Positions 1-10,682 of a stretch of DNA of 64,000 nucleotides are shown piece by piece (the first letter of the stretch is position 1; each line of letters starts with the position of its first letter). A program made the translations under genes and the position numbers. The notes beneath the pieces were generated by a model that was not told the DNA's origin, did no database searches, and saw nothing but the letters and a program-made list of their open reading frames with translations. Source of the DNA: Vombatus ursinus (taxonomy: Eukaryota > Chordata > Mammalia > Diprotodontia > Vombatidae); NCBI RefSeq assembly GCF_900497805.2, contig NW_020954610.1, forward strand, positions 35,804,835-35,868,834, written 5' to 3'.

Positions 1-480
1 ATATAAGTCCCAGAGCCCCTGAAATCATTCTGTTCAACTTTGAAAGACTAAAGAACTTAAGATAAATGCAGTGACCAACTAGGATTCCAGATGATGAAGA
101 ATGCTCTCACCACTTGACAGAAAGGTGATGGATTCTTCAAGCTGCAGAATGAGACATACATTTTTCAACATGGACAAGATAGGAATTAGTTTTGCTTCAC
201 TATGCATATTTGTTGCAAGGGTTTTGTTTTTGCTTTTTTATTTTCCTTTAAATTGGGAGGGGTGCAGAAAACAAAATGAATGCTTGTTGATTGGGGAAGA
301 AAATAAGAGTCTTAAAAGGGATTGGGAAATGTAGGTTGGTAAGTATCTTCAGCTGTACTGGTTTACAATTTGGTTTTTCAGTAACTCTTTTGACTAGTGT
401 GAATTGAGTACCTAATCAGTAGATAGCATTATACTTGGTACTGAGTTGGGTAGGGAATGTTGGGGAGGAAAGGAGGAAAC
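1..480. other. intronic sequence, nothing recognised
   Basis: AT-rich sequence with no exon, RNA gene or repeat that I can name. A 77-codon open frame at 101-334 has no recognisable domain, so I treat it as chance. The stretch lies downstream of the last TMC1 exon seen here, so it is probably intron. Confidence 0.5.
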
Positions 481-489
481 ACAAAGGAA

Positions 490-595
490 ATGTGATTAAG
501 CTGGCTACTAGTTCCTTGAAAGGTCCCCTTTCTTTGTATCCCTAGTGCTTGTCACAGTGCCTGACACATAGTAGGTACTTATTAAATTGACTTAT
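490..595 (+). mobile_element. L2-type LINE 3' end fragment
   Basis: Carries the typical L2 terminal wording: a CCTAGTGCTTGTCACAGTGC stretch, then ACATAGTAGGTACTTATTAAAT. Only the last ~100 bases of the family are present, with no coding part. Confidence 0.6.
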
Positions 596-734
596 TAAAT
601 TAAATTGTTGGCTGACTAAAAGGTCCCACTCTCTAGGAATTTGAATTTAATTGCAGACACAAGAAATAGATACTTCATTCTCAGTTTCTTAGGTATTTTC
701 TCCACAGCCCAGCCTCTGCTGTGTTGGTCTAACC

Positions 735-930
735 AGGGTTTCTTTACCTGGGGTCTGAGAACATTTTTAAAAAATATTTTGATAACTGCATTTTAATATA
801 ATGGGTTTTCTTTGTAATCCTTTGCTTTTCTTATTTTATGCATTTAAAAGCATTATTCTGAAGAAAGGAGTCCTTAGGCTTAACAGATTGCCAAATGACT
901 ACATGATGTAAAAATGGCTAAGAACTCCTG
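735..930 (+). mobile_element. non-autonomous DNA transposon, hAT-like (copy 1)
   Basis: The ends form imperfect inverted repeats: CAGGGTTTCTTTACC at the left, and CAGGAGTTCTTAGCC when the right end is reverse-complemented. The AT-rich interior is shared with an opposite-strand copy at 44727-45016. I saw no clear 8-bp target duplication, so the hAT assignment rests on the TIRs. Confidence 0.5.
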
Positions 931-1189
931 CCAGAATGAACCTCTGCCCCAGGCTGCTATCCTGTCTCGTGCCTAACTCTCCCAAACCATTATTTCAGGA
1001 AAGGCCCTTCACTCCCCACTCTCCAGACATCTCCTATATAGCCTCATCTACTCTCTTGTTCCTATAGGAGCTGTCTTTTCCTCCCATATCTCTCCAAATA
1101 TTGAACCATGAACCATGATCGGATCAACTCCACCACTATTTCTGGATGAGGTATGTCAGTCTGTTCTGCTCTGGTCCCCACTCACTGTC

Positions 1190-1345
1190 CCTGTTACTTT
1201 CCTGACTCAAGTGGTACTTCCTGATCCCAGTACTTTTTTATGTGTTGTCTCCCCCATTAGAATGTAAACTCCCTGGGGACTATCTTTGCTTTTGGATTTC
1301 TGTCCCTAGTACTTGGCACATAGCAAGCGGTTAACAAAGGATTAT
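1190..1345 (+). mobile_element. L2-type LINE 3' end fragment
   Basis: Has the L2 3' module: CCCCCATTAGAATGTAAACTCC, a TTTGCTTTTGGATTTCTGTCCC-like block, then AGTACTTGGCACATAGCAAG. The pyrimidine-rich stretch from about 950 may be a more diverged part of the same copy. Confidence 0.6.
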
Positions 1346-1369
1346 GAACCCCTACTGAAACTTATAGCT

Positions 1370-1465
1370 CATAAGAGTTGCCTGGGGTCACACAGCTCTC
1401 CTGGGTCAGAGGCAGGATTTAAACCTAGGTCTTCCTGACTTTAAAGTCATTTTGCCCCTCACAAT
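1370..1465 (-). repeat. MIR-type SINE fragment
   Basis: Read on the plus strand it has GGGGTCACACAGCTCTCC, then GGCAGGATTTAAACCTAGGT and CTTCCTGACT. That is the antisense head of the MIR/CORE-SINE group. Confidence 0.55.
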
Positions 1466-1469
1466 GTTC

Positions 1470-2205
1470 GATGTTCTAATAAACTTACAGCCTTATAAAA
1501 TCAAAATAGTTTGCTGGTTTTGTAATAGAAGTAGTTTTGTAAGCTTTCAGTTGGCATCAGTGAAGAATATTTTCCACGTTTTTGTGCTAAGGCTAGTGAG
1601 ATCTGTGAAATGAAACAAACCACTTCAGTAAGCTCAGAGTAAAGCCTAACCAAGAAATCCAAGAATTGTTTGTAGCCACCTCAAATTCTTGGATTTGCCC
1701 TGAGCAAGGATGAAACAGGCTATGATATTTCACAAAATAAGAGAAAGCACTTTACAATCCCTGCTTTCAGGTATCCTTGTTTCCCATCATACACATAAAA
1801 TGCCAAAATGTCACCAACGTAACATTTTGAAACACATGTACATTATGAAGTCTATCTTACCCAGCATTCTAGTAGTATAATAGAAAGAATATTCTGAGGC
1901 ACCATTCATTTGGAAAAAGAAAATGATCATCTCCTTTACTTGCCCAGTTTGTTAGTTTGCAAACACACTGTACAGCAAACATTTATTTTATAGACATACA
2001 TTTTTGAAAACACAAATTAGTCCTTCTACACATGCACTATAGCAATAAGCTCATTAAGTTCATTGAATGAGCAGGATTGTACTTTCATATTTGCCCATAT
2101 TAATAAAAGAGCCTAAGATCATGGATTTAGAACTGAAAGCATGCTAGTGCTCCCACCTGCTTGAAAAAACTGATTGTTAAATTTTAGTCTGAGCATTCAT
2201 ACCCT
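1470..2205. other. intronic sequence, nothing recognised
   Basis: Low-complexity-free, AT-rich sequence. I found no splice-flanked open frame resembling TMC1 and no repeat that I recognise. Confidence 0.4.
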
Positions 2206-2207
2206 AA

Positions 2208-2457
2208 GGGCAGCTAGATGGCACAGTGTATAAGGTACACTGAGTCAGGAAGACTCCTCTTCTTGAGTTCAAATCTGGCGTCAGACACTTAATAGCTATG
2301 TGACCCTGGTAAGTCACTTAGCACTGTTTGCCTCAGTTTCCTCATCTGGAAAATGAGCTGGAGAAGGAAATAGCAAACCTCTCTAGTACTTTTGCCAATA
2401 AAATTCCAAATGAGGTTGTAAAGTGTTGGACATGACTGAAAAATGACTGAACAAAAG
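2208..2457 (+). mobile_element. tRNA-headed SINE with RTE-like tail (Mar1-like)
   Basis: The head GGGCAGCTAGATGGCACAG is followed by GAGTTCAAATCTGGC (B-box-like) and GTGACCCTGG. The second half, from GAGCTGGAGAAGGAAATAGC through TTGGACATGACTGAAAAATG, matches the 3' tail of RTE/BovB-type LINEs, which would supply the retrotransposition machinery. Confidence 0.8.
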
Positions 2458-2514
2458 CTATAGGCTTCCCTAGGGGACAAGAACTAAAGAGCATGATGAT
2501 AATAGTACTTTTAA

Positions 2515-2625
2515 AAAAAGTTCAGGTATCTTCTCCACTACCTACTACCTGTGTGCAAGGTTATTGATGAAGTCATTTAACTTTTCTGACCTCAGTTTCC
2601 TCATCTGTAAACTAATGGAGTTGTT
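2515..2625 (+). repeat. MIR-type SINE fragment
   Basis: Contains TTTCCTCATCTGTAAA and an AAGTCATTTAACTTTTCTGA core typical of MIR/CORE-SINEs. The head is missing. Confidence 0.5.
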
Positions 2626-2631
2626 TCACAA

Positions 2632-3092
2632 TTGATAAGTGGACAAAGAAAGACTTACATGAACTGATACAAAGTGAAATGAACAGAACTAGGAGAACAT
2701 TGCACATGGTAACAAAAATACCATACAGTTATCAACTGTGAATGACTTAGGAAGTATTCTCAACAGTTCAATGATTCAAGATAATTCTAAAAGACTCATA
2801 ATGAAAAATGTATCCATCTCCAGAGAAAGAACTGATAAATTCTGAATGAAGATTGAAGCATACTTTTTTTACTTTATTTTTATTGGGTTTTTTTGGTCTG
2901 TATTTTCTTTCACAACATGACAAATATGGAAATATGTTTTGGAAGACTGCATATGAATAACTTATATCAAATTGATTGCCTTCTCAATGAGGTCAGAAAG
3001 AAAGGAAGGAAGGAGAAAAATTAAAAATCACAATTTTATAAAACAAATGTTAAAAAATTGGATATGTAATTGGAAAAAATAAAGTATTTTGA
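2632..3092 (+). mobile_element. L1 3' end (marsupial type)
   Basis: Contains ACTTACATGAACTGATAC, GAACAGAACTAGGAGAAC, ACAACATGACAAATATGG and an A-rich 3' end. This is the terminal part of marsupial L1. The same modules recur at 43640-44535, 56395-56735 and 56968-57685. Confidence 0.75.
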
Positions 3093-3097
3093 AAAAA

Positions 3098-3698
3098 AAC
3101 AGGTGGTTTCAGAGGAAGAAATCCAAGCTATTAATAGCCATATGAAATAATGTTCCACATCACTAATGATTAGAGAAATGCAAATTAAAGCAACATCCAT
3201 CAGATTGGCAAAGTTGGCTAACAAAAGAAAAAAGAAAAAAGAAAATGACAAGTGCTGGAGGGGCTGTGGGAATTTTATGTATATATGTATTACCGCACTG
3301 TTGATGGAGCTGTAAACTGGTCCAGTCATTCTGGAAAGCAATTTGGAACTATGTCCAAAAAGCTTTTAAAATGTGTATACCCTTTGATCCAGTGATGCCA
3401 CTGCTAGGTCTATATGCCAAGGAGATCAAAGAAAGAGGAACAGATCCATTCGTATGAAAAAAAAAATTATAGCAGCTTTTTTGGTGGTAACAAAGAACCA
3501 TAAACTAAAGCTGTTGCCCTTTTAATTGTGGGATGGCTAAACAAATTGTGGTCTATAAACATGATGGGATACAGTTGTGCTATAAGAAATGATGAAGGGG
3601 ATTGTTGCAGAGAAACATGGGCAGACTTATATGAACTGATACAGAGTGAAGTGAGCAGAACCAAGAGAACAATTAATACAATGACAACAGTATTGTAA
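3098..3698 (+). mobile_element. L1 ORF2 end / 3' region fragment
   Basis: Reads through the L1 end-of-ORF2 region: TGGAGCTGTAAACTGGTCC, CATTCTGGAAAGCAATTTGG, GATGCCACTGCTAGGTCTAT, then GAAGTGAGCAGAACCAAGAG. No open frame survives at useful length. An RTE-tailed SINE follows immediately. Confidence 0.75.
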
Positions 3699-3942
3699 GA
3701 GGACAGTTAAGTAGCACAGTGGATAGAGTGCCAGGCCTGGAGTCATGAAGACCTGAATTCAAATCTGGCCTCAGACACTTACTAGCTGTGTGACCCTGTG
3801 CAAGTCATTTAACTCTGTTTGCCTCTGTTTCCTCATCTATAGAATGAACTGGAGAAGGAAATAGCAAGTCACTTTAGTATCTTTGACAAGAAAATCCCAA
3901 ATCAGGTCACGAAAAAATCAGACATGACTGAACAACAACAAA
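3699..3942 (+). mobile_element. tRNA-headed SINE with RTE-like tail (Mar1-like)
   Basis: The head CAGTTAAGTAGCACAGTGG is followed by GACCTGAATTCAAATCTGG and TGTGACCCTGTGCAAGTC. The RTE-like tail runs through GGAGAAGGAAATAGCAAGTC to an ACAACAACA end. Confidence 0.8.
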
Positions 3943-3969
3943 GGTATGTAAATGATCTGATGTCTTCCA

Positions 3970-4175
3970 GAGGATAGAGTACTGGACTTAGAGTTAAAAA
4001 TCTGAGTTCAAATCCTGCTTCAGATATTTACTAGCTTGTGTAACCCTCAGTATAATTTCTCTCAGCCTTAGTTGTAGTATGTAACACCTTCCTGTCTGGG
4101 TTGTTGTAAAGGATCAAATGAGACATGTGAAACACTTTACAAATTTTAAAGTTCTACATAAATGCCAACTATTTT
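3970..4175 (+). repeat. CORE-SINE / MIR copy
   Basis: The head (GGATAGAGTACTGGACTTAG, TGAGTTCAAATCCTGC) is followed by the MIR tail GGTTGTTGTAAAGGATCAAA and ACATAAATGCCAACTATT. Confidence 0.65.
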
Positions 4176-4319
4176 GCCAAAAATCTAGAGTCCCAACCTT
4201 ATCCTAAAGAGACACCACACAGAATATAGCAGTCTCCTAGGAGAGCTCAAATCAAAACAAGATTTACAGTTTGCTCTTGGAAGAACCACCTAACTATAAG
4301 AAGATTATGGAAGTACATC

Positions 4320-4425
4320 ACATAGGATCATAGCTTTTGAGCTGTCAGAAATCTTACTTGGCACTAAGTACAAATCCCTCATTTTAAAGACAAAGAAACT
4401 GAAGCCCAGACAAGTTAGATGACTC
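4320..4425 (-). repeat. MIR3-type SINE fragment
   Basis: Plus-strand order is ATAGGATCATAGCTTTTGAG, CTCATTTTAAAGACAAAGAA, then CTGAAGCCCAGACAAGTTAG. This is the common marsupial MIR3-like unit seen in antisense. Confidence 0.5.
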
Positions 4426-4429
4426 TGTC

Positions 4430-4770
4430 TTCCCCAAAGAATGTAAGCTCCTTGAGGGCAGGAACCATTTCTCTTTTGTTTTTGTCTCCCCATCCCCTTA
4501 GCACAAGGGTTCTCAAAATGTGATCTGGACAACCTTGAGGGTCCAAGAGACTTTCTCTAGGTCAAAACTATTTTCATAATACTCAGACTTTTAAATTTCT
4601 AATATGGTAAATATGAATAAATATAATCCATACAGAGTCTTGACAGGGTCCCCAATAATATTTAAGAGACCTTGTTAGGGGCGCTGAGACCAAAACACTT
4701 ATGAGTCAATGCCCTAGCACAATGTGTGGCACATAGTAGATCCTTAATAAATGTTTGTTGGTTGATTAAG
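4430..4770 (+). mobile_element. L2-type LINE 3' end, split by a DNA transposon
   Basis: The left part ends CCCATCCCCTTAGCACAA and the right part resumes TAGCACAATGTGTGGCAC then ATAGTAGATCCTTAATAAAT. Taking out the 4507-4714 insert and one target copy restores an uninterrupted L2 3' end. Confidence 0.75.
4507..4714 (+). mobile_element. non-autonomous hAT-type DNA transposon in L2
   Basis: The insert is flanked by perfect 8-bp direct repeats, TAGCACAA, at 4499-4506 and 4715-4722. An 8-bp duplication is the hAT signature. The interior has GGGTTCTCAAAATGTGATCT at the left and GGCGCTGAGACCAAAAC near the right, similar to Tip100/Charlie-type non-autonomous elements. It is about 208 bp and has no coding capacity. 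Confidence 0.75.
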
Positions 4771-5039
4771 TCCTCAGTCATACAGACAGTAACAGCAGGG
4801 TCAGAATCCAAACCCGGGTCCTTTGACTCAAATTCATACCTCTTTCTATTGTATCTGCCTCGCCAAGGGCACTCGAAGATAAAAACTCCAGTAATTAGCT
4901 ACACAATAAAAACTCAATGGATTGGAGTTTTCCTAGAACTGAACATACTGATTCTTATTAGCCAGAAATCCCCACATTCCTTCCCCTGTCTCTATCCTTT
5001 TTGTTGAAAACCTTTCCAAAATGAACTCATCCACTTTTG

Positions 5040-5910
5040 TGAAGATATAATAGATATAATTAAATATTGTTTTGATGACTGAGGACCTTACATTGCTCTA
5101 AATATTCTGAACAAAAATTTTCATTGGCTAAGATTTGTTATCTATTGTATTGGACCATGGATATAGATATGAAAAGTGAAGGACATAGGGTCCCCAAATA
5201 AAGACAGCAAGTTATATAATTATTAGAGTCCACATTATTGTCAGTGTTAGACTAATAAGCACTGGGCTTCAATGACTGTGGAGGAGAGAGTGAAGCCAAT
5301 GACTTTGTGTAGCTCTTCCTCACTTAAACCCAATTCACCAGCAAGTCAAGACATCATCCTGGTGATATCATTGGGCCACTTTGCAAAGGAAGGACTAACA
5401 ACAAGAAGCACTGGGCTTATATACTTCTGATCTGGGGGAAGATGTGTCCCTCCTTCCCCACTCCCATAGCCAGGATGGATGGTGTTACAGATCAGGAAAT
5501 ACTTCCTCCTGCTTTGTGCTGCCAATCATACTTAAGGACAAGCCTTTGAAGGTTGGAAGTTTAATTATATAGAACAAAATCTGTTAACTTACATATATAT
5601 ATATGCCAAGTTCTGATCCTTTCTGCCATATTGGTGGTAGATGGTGACTGGTTGACTTTCTTAAGCCAGAAGGTAGGGCAAAGAAATGAATGCATATCTA
5701 TTCCAGATTCTTGAAGGGGTTCAAATATGAGTTATCTCCCAATTCTTATGGTAGGAATCAGGAGAGAGAGGTTCTTACAAACTTTGTGGATAGGGGTGTG
5801 GTAACTGCAATTAATCCCTTTAGGAAGGATCTTTGATTTCTCTAGAGAAGCAACACTCTACCAAAATAGATCATGGCTTGTATTCTACTTAGTTGAAAAG
5901 TCCCAGAGAG
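5040..5910. other. intronic sequence, nothing recognised
   Basis: No repeat that I can name and no coding exon. It includes a short TATATATATA run near 5593. Confidence 0.4.
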
Positions 5911-5914
5911 TAGT

Positions 5915-6045
5915 AGCCTGAGGCATACAAAGGTTAAGTAACTAGTTCAGATCCACACTGCCAATGTCAGCTGGGATTGGAATTTTGGCCTTTCTGACAA
6001 AGCCCAGTACTCTGTCCACTATTCTTGTGCTGGCCCTACTTAGTC
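5915..6045 (-). repeat. MIR-type SINE fragment
   Basis: Plus strand shows AGGTTAAGTAACTAGTTCAG, GGGATTGGAATTTTGGCCTT and CAGTACTCTGTCCACTATTC, an antisense MIR head. Confidence 0.5.
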
Positions 6046-6184
6046 TGTTTTTTATTTTTAAAAATTCAATTTGTGAGTGATTTCATTGACATAGGGAACT
6101 CTGAGTGAGAAAATCCATCTACCAATGTAGCTCAATGTTTGCTTTGCAATCTGTAGTCTTAGAGAGCTGCTTTCAACCACTGGC

Positions 6185-6385
6185 AATAATGGGCCAAGTA
6201 TGGCCCATTAAAATTAAATAGCCCATTAAATTAAAATGTAATTGGGAAATGTTTAGCAAAATAAATAAAAATTCAATAGAGCAAAGATGATGTTGATCTG
6301 TGGTTTTCTAAGTCAATATGTGTCCTACAGGGATCCTTACATATTATTTATTGTCCCCTGTTTTTATTTGGGCATGAGAGCTGTG
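6185..6385 (-). mobile_element. non-autonomous hAT-type element, same family as 61125-61270
   Basis: Reverse-complemented, it contains AACAGGGG, GGATCCCTGTAGGACACATA, TTGACTTAGAAAACCACAGA, and a TTTATTTATTTTGCTAAACA block before CCCAATTACATTTTAAT. These blocks run in the same order as in the 61125-61270 element, which has a clean target duplication. The terminal repeats are poorly preserved here. Confidence 0.55.
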
Positions 6386-6394
6386 GCTTAGGGC

Positions 6395-6515
6395 ACTAAG
6401 AAGTTCATTATCTTTGGCAGGGTCGCGCAGCTAGTATGTGTTAGAAGCAAGATTTGAATGCAAGGCTTTCTGAGTATAAGGCTAGATCTCTATCCATTAG
6501 ATCAGCATGTTTCTC
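6395..6515 (-). repeat. MIR-type SINE fragment
   Basis: Plus strand reads GGGTCGCGCAGCTAGTATGT, AGCAAGATTTGAATGCAAGG, then TAGATCTCTATCCATTAGAT. This is an antisense CORE-SINE head. Confidence 0.6.
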
Positions 6516-6594
6516 AGTTAGTCCATAGGATACCAAAATTAGCCTGCTGGTGATTTTTGATACATGTGGCATAAGACATAAATGGCAACCCCCC

Positions 6595-6735
6595 GTTTCT
6601 CAATCGCTCTCTTTGCCTGTCTCTCCCTTTCCCTTCTCACCCTCTTTCTGTATCTCTGTCTCTGTTTCTCTCCCCCACCCCTTCCCTCATGTACCTATAT
6701 CATTCTGTTCCTCTCTCCATTCTCTTTTTTCTTTT
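6595..6735. repeat. pyrimidine-rich tract (TCTCYC)n-like
   Basis: Almost pure C/T on the plus strand. It opens several overlapping Ser/Phe/Leu-rich frames that are compositional artefacts. A separate C16 run lies at about 7053-7068. Confidence 0.7.
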
Positions 6736-7148
6736 ATAATCCTAGCTCCTTTGGTGAGATTCCACATGTAGTGAATGGATGCCAAGTCTAGACCCGGCCC
6801 ATTAAGCCATGCCTTGTTGCTTCCCACCTCCTCTTGTGTTACTCCCTTTTCATCTGAACTCTTCAATCCTTTTTCTTCAATCTTCATTCTACACCCCTGC
6901 CTCCCTCGCCCCCCACACCTTTGGTCATTGCTTTCACTGCCAAAGACTTGGAATAAAAAGGCAGGAGACCCTCAGCATTTCTGCATCCAGTATTAAATAT
7001 TCATTGGGTCAATTTAGACTTTCTCAGACCAATATTCTTTTCTCTCCCCACTCCCCCCCCCCCCCCCCAGGAAAAGCCATTTGCAAAGGCAAGGGAGAGA
7101 GCGTTTATGCCATTTAAAAAACATCCTGATTCCATATGATTTCACCCT

Positions 7149-7399
7149 GCTAGGAGGAAGGTGCAGTGAATAGAGTGCTAGGCCTGGAGTCAGGAAGATG
7201 AGTCTTCCTGAGTTCAAATCTGGCTTCAGACACTTCCTAGCTGTGTGACCCTGTGTGACTTAACCCAGTTTGCCTCAGTTTCTTCATCTGTAAAATGATC
7301 TGGAGAAGGAAATGGTAAACCACTCCAGTATCTTTGCCAAGAAAACCCCAAATGTGGTCATGAAGAGTTGGACACGACTGAAAAATGACTTAACAAAAG
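7149..7399 (+). mobile_element. tRNA-headed SINE with RTE-like tail (Mar1-like)
   Basis: Head GTGCAGTGAATAGAGTGCTA, then GAGTTCAAATCTGGCTTC. The tail GGAGAAGGAAATGGTAAACC, ATCTTTGCCAAGAAAACCCC and TTGGACACGACTGAAAAATG is one of the best-kept RTE-like tails in the window. Confidence 0.85.
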
Positions 7400-8009
7400 G
7401 GGAGATTTAAGAGAAAAAGGAGGTGGTAGCTATCTGGAATAAACTCCTACCAGAAGGTCCCTTGCTCAAAAATATCATTCCCACACATTTCTCCAATTAA
7501 TGATTCATTTGGGTTAACAAACTCTACTGGGTAGAGGGGATATAAATATACCCTGGGAGGTTTAAGTCTATTTGTCATTTGCACCTCTGAGCCAATTACT
7601 TTAATCAGGGCAACATCCCAGCTGAAATACCTCAGAGAATAGAAATGTTGGCTGAGGGAGTCTGGTAAGGAGGGAAAGCAGAAACCTGGGAAAAACTGCT
7701 GATTTGCCCAGAGACCTTTGTGAGAACCATCTATTAGATACTAGAGACAATCTCTACCAAACTTTAATTTGCTGATATTTGAGTTTGGAACTTCAGGAAT
7801 TCTTCATGTAATGAATGGCTGTGAATTTCCCCTACTCTGTCTCTGCTCAATTATTTCTCCATCCAGAGTTGTCTCCTCTAGTCCACTTCAGCCCAATGTT
7901 TCCTCAGCTGCTCTGTTTCTCTCCTTCTGGAAGGAGAGGACAGCAAAAGGAGATGTGTCGTAGACAGCCGCCTAAGGAAATTTAAAACAGGGAATGAATC
8001 TCCTCGGAA

Positions 8010-9520
8010 ACACGGCCTTGCAATGGTTTCAAATTTGCCAACTCGAATGGTATTTTCTGTCCTCATCCGTCTTGACATAGTTGTAGTTTTTGACACCATC
8101 GATGATCTCTTTCCCTTGATACTCTCCTCTCTTTAAGTTTGTGTGATATTTTACTCTCTCTTGGTTCTCTTCCTATCTGTCTGACTGCTACTTGTCAGTC
8201 TTCTTGGCTGGATCTTCTTCCAGGTCACTCCTGCTAAAAGCGGGGGTCCCACAGGGGTCTGTCCTGAGCCCTTTTCTCTTCTCCCTCTATACTACTTCAT
8301 TTGGTGATCTCAACAGCTCCCATAGAGTCAATTATCATCTCTATAATGATGATTCTCAGATTTACTTATCCAGCCCTTGACTTTCTCCTAACCTCTAGAT
8401 TCAAATCTCTAACTGCCTGTTGGACATCTCGAAGTGGATGTCATACTCAACATATCCAAAACTGAATTATTTTTCCTCCACAATTCCTTCCCCCTTCAGA
8501 ACATCCCTATTACTGTCAACATCACCATCCTTCTAGTTACTTGAGCACAAAACCTAGTGTTATCCTCTACTCCTCACTTTCTCACCTTCCATATCCAATC
8601 TGATGCCAAGTCCTGTTAATTTTACCTTCCTAATATGTATCACATATGCTTCCTTCTCTCTTTTGACATGGCCATCAGTCTAGCACAGGCCCTTATCACC
8701 TCATGCCTGCATTTTTTTTTTTTGCTTTTTGGCGAGGTTAAGTGACTTGCCCAGGGTCACACAGCTAGTAAGTGTTAAGGGTCTGAGACCAGATTTGAAC
8801 TCAGGTCCTCCTGACTTCAAGGCTGGAGCTCTATCTACTTTGCCACCTAGCTGACCTCCCTCCCCCCCATGCCTGCATATTGCAATAGCCTTCTGGTTGG
8901 TGCCTCAAGTCTCTCCTCACTCACTAGTCCATCCTCTGCTCAACTATCAAATTGATATTCCTAAAGCACAGATCTGACTATGTTACCTCTTATTCAATAA
9001 ACTCTAGTACCTCCCTATTTCCTCCAGGATCAAATATAAAATTATTTTCGGCATTCAAAATCCTTCATGACCTGCCCCCTTCCTATCTTTTCATTCTTCT
9101 TACACCTTATTCCTTTCCACATACTCAGTGATCCAGTGACACTGGCCTCATTACTGTTCCTCTCACAAGGCTTTCCATCTCCTATCTCTGCATTTTCACT
9201 GCCTCTTATTCATGCCTGGAATTTTCTCCCTCCTTATCTCTGGCTCCTGGCTTCTCTGGCTTACTTCAAGTCATAGCTAAATTCACACCTTCTATAAGGA
9301 GTTTTTGCACATGTTAATGCTAGTGCCTTCTCTCTGTGGATTATCTCCAGTTTATCCTGGAGGTTTCTTGTTTGTACATTGTTGTTTTCATGTTATCTCC
9401 CCCATTAGATTTGTAAACTCCCTGAAGAAAGAGACTGTCTTTTGCTTTTGTGTTTTCTCAGCACTTAGCACAATACGTGGTACATCATAGGCACTTAATA
9501 AATGTTTCTTGAGCTGACAG
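8010..9520 (+). mobile_element. L2-type LINE with reverse transcriptase remnants
   Basis: The sequence encodes, in broken frames, landmarks of a CR1/L2-clade reverse transcriptase. FDTIDDLFPL (about 8088-8117) corresponds to the FDTVDH region. [16 protein letters not shown] and [14 protein letters not shown] (8243-8378) cover the PQG block and the catalytic YxDD box (family usually YADD, here YNDD). The copy continues to a typical 3' end with CACTTAATAAATGTTTCTTG. It is interrupted by an antisense SINE at 8713-8867 and cannot make a functional protein. Confidence 0.85.
8713..8867 (-). mobile_element. WSINE1-like short SINE nested in L2
   Basis: A T-rich start (the reversed A tail) precedes GTCACACAGCTAGTAAGTGT and CAGATTTGAACTCAGGTCCT, ending GCCACCTAGCTGACC. 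It is bracketed by a perfect 11-bp target duplication, CATGCCTGCAT, at 8702-8712 and 8868-8878. Confidence 0.85.
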
Positions 9521-9821
9521 ACTGGACTTTTATATCAACCAGAACCTAAGAAAGGAAAAAGCAGATCAACCTACTCAGAAACTAAAACATTTGACTCTCC
9601 TAGATTCAAGAAGAAAAAAAAAGTTAATATAAAATTAAGACTTATAAATGCCTACTAGAATTTTTTTGGCATAAAAAAGACCTAGTGAAATTGGGTTCTG
9701 GGGGGGAGAGCCATCCCATCACAAATATACACACATTCCATTATAAGGTAACACTCTAAATCCATGACATCACTAGATTTGGCCACCTCCTGATTGAGTC
9801 TGAGAGCTAGTATCCACTTGT

Positions 9822-9853
<32 letters not shown>

Positions 9854-9902
9854 CAGAGAGAGAGAGAGAGAGACAGAGAGGGACAGACAGAGAGACAGAA
9901 AA
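9822..9902. repeat. (TG)n(AGAG)n simple repeat
   Basis: An uninterrupted TG run passes into AGAGAGAC/AGAG repeats. No gene is indicated. Confidence 0.9.
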
Positions 9903-10682
9903 AGAAGATCAATGAAGATTATTTTTATGGTTATTAGATATTTACTGAGTAAATATATTTTTGAAAATAAAGGGAAAAAGAAATTTTGGTAATGAGTTGA
10001 AGAATGTGGGTCTTTCAGTGCCTACACAAATACTTCCAAATACTGTAAATGGCAGCAACCCCACCAGTTTCCTGTCCCCTTCTCTCACACATCCTGACTA
10101 TATAATGTGCTCTTATACACTGTATTATAAATACCTAACTTTAAAATTTGGTCATGTTTAGTATAGCATTATCTGGTCTGCTGTAGAGCACAGAGCACCA
10201 TTCATTTGTAGTTCCTTGTCATCGATGGGTGGCGAAAGAAAATCTGTTTGCCTTGGGTTGTGAATCTATAAATATAGAGCTATGAGTATGGGTCAGGTGG
10301 AGAAGGATAAAGACTATTTAGCAATCCTGCAGAGAATATAATGGTTATTCCTATAATTCTGTTTTCACTCAAACTTGTGCCCCAGGATAATAGAAAAAAA
10401 AAAGGTCCCCAGTATAGCCCATACTAAATTTCAAACATAACAAAATGTGCAAGTGAGCTGGAATGCTGGATCTCCACATCCAACATGCCAGTTTATAACA
10501 TTTTATGCCTGTACATGTGCGTATACAGGCAGGCAATCTCCCAACTTGCAAATGGATTCTGTTCCAAATGCTAATTTATGTCTCTTTTGGGGAATTTGGA
10601 ACAAAGTTTCCCATAGAAAGCATATAATAATTAGTGGCTTGATTCCCAGACTAGCTTACAAAAGCCTATTTAACCCATAATG

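Noticed and set aside
8192-8380. An open frame with [10 protein letters not shown] and [10 protein letters not shown] as a possible host gene
   Set aside because: It is a reverse transcriptase fragment of an L2-type LINE, continuous with the L2 3' end and interrupted by a SINE.
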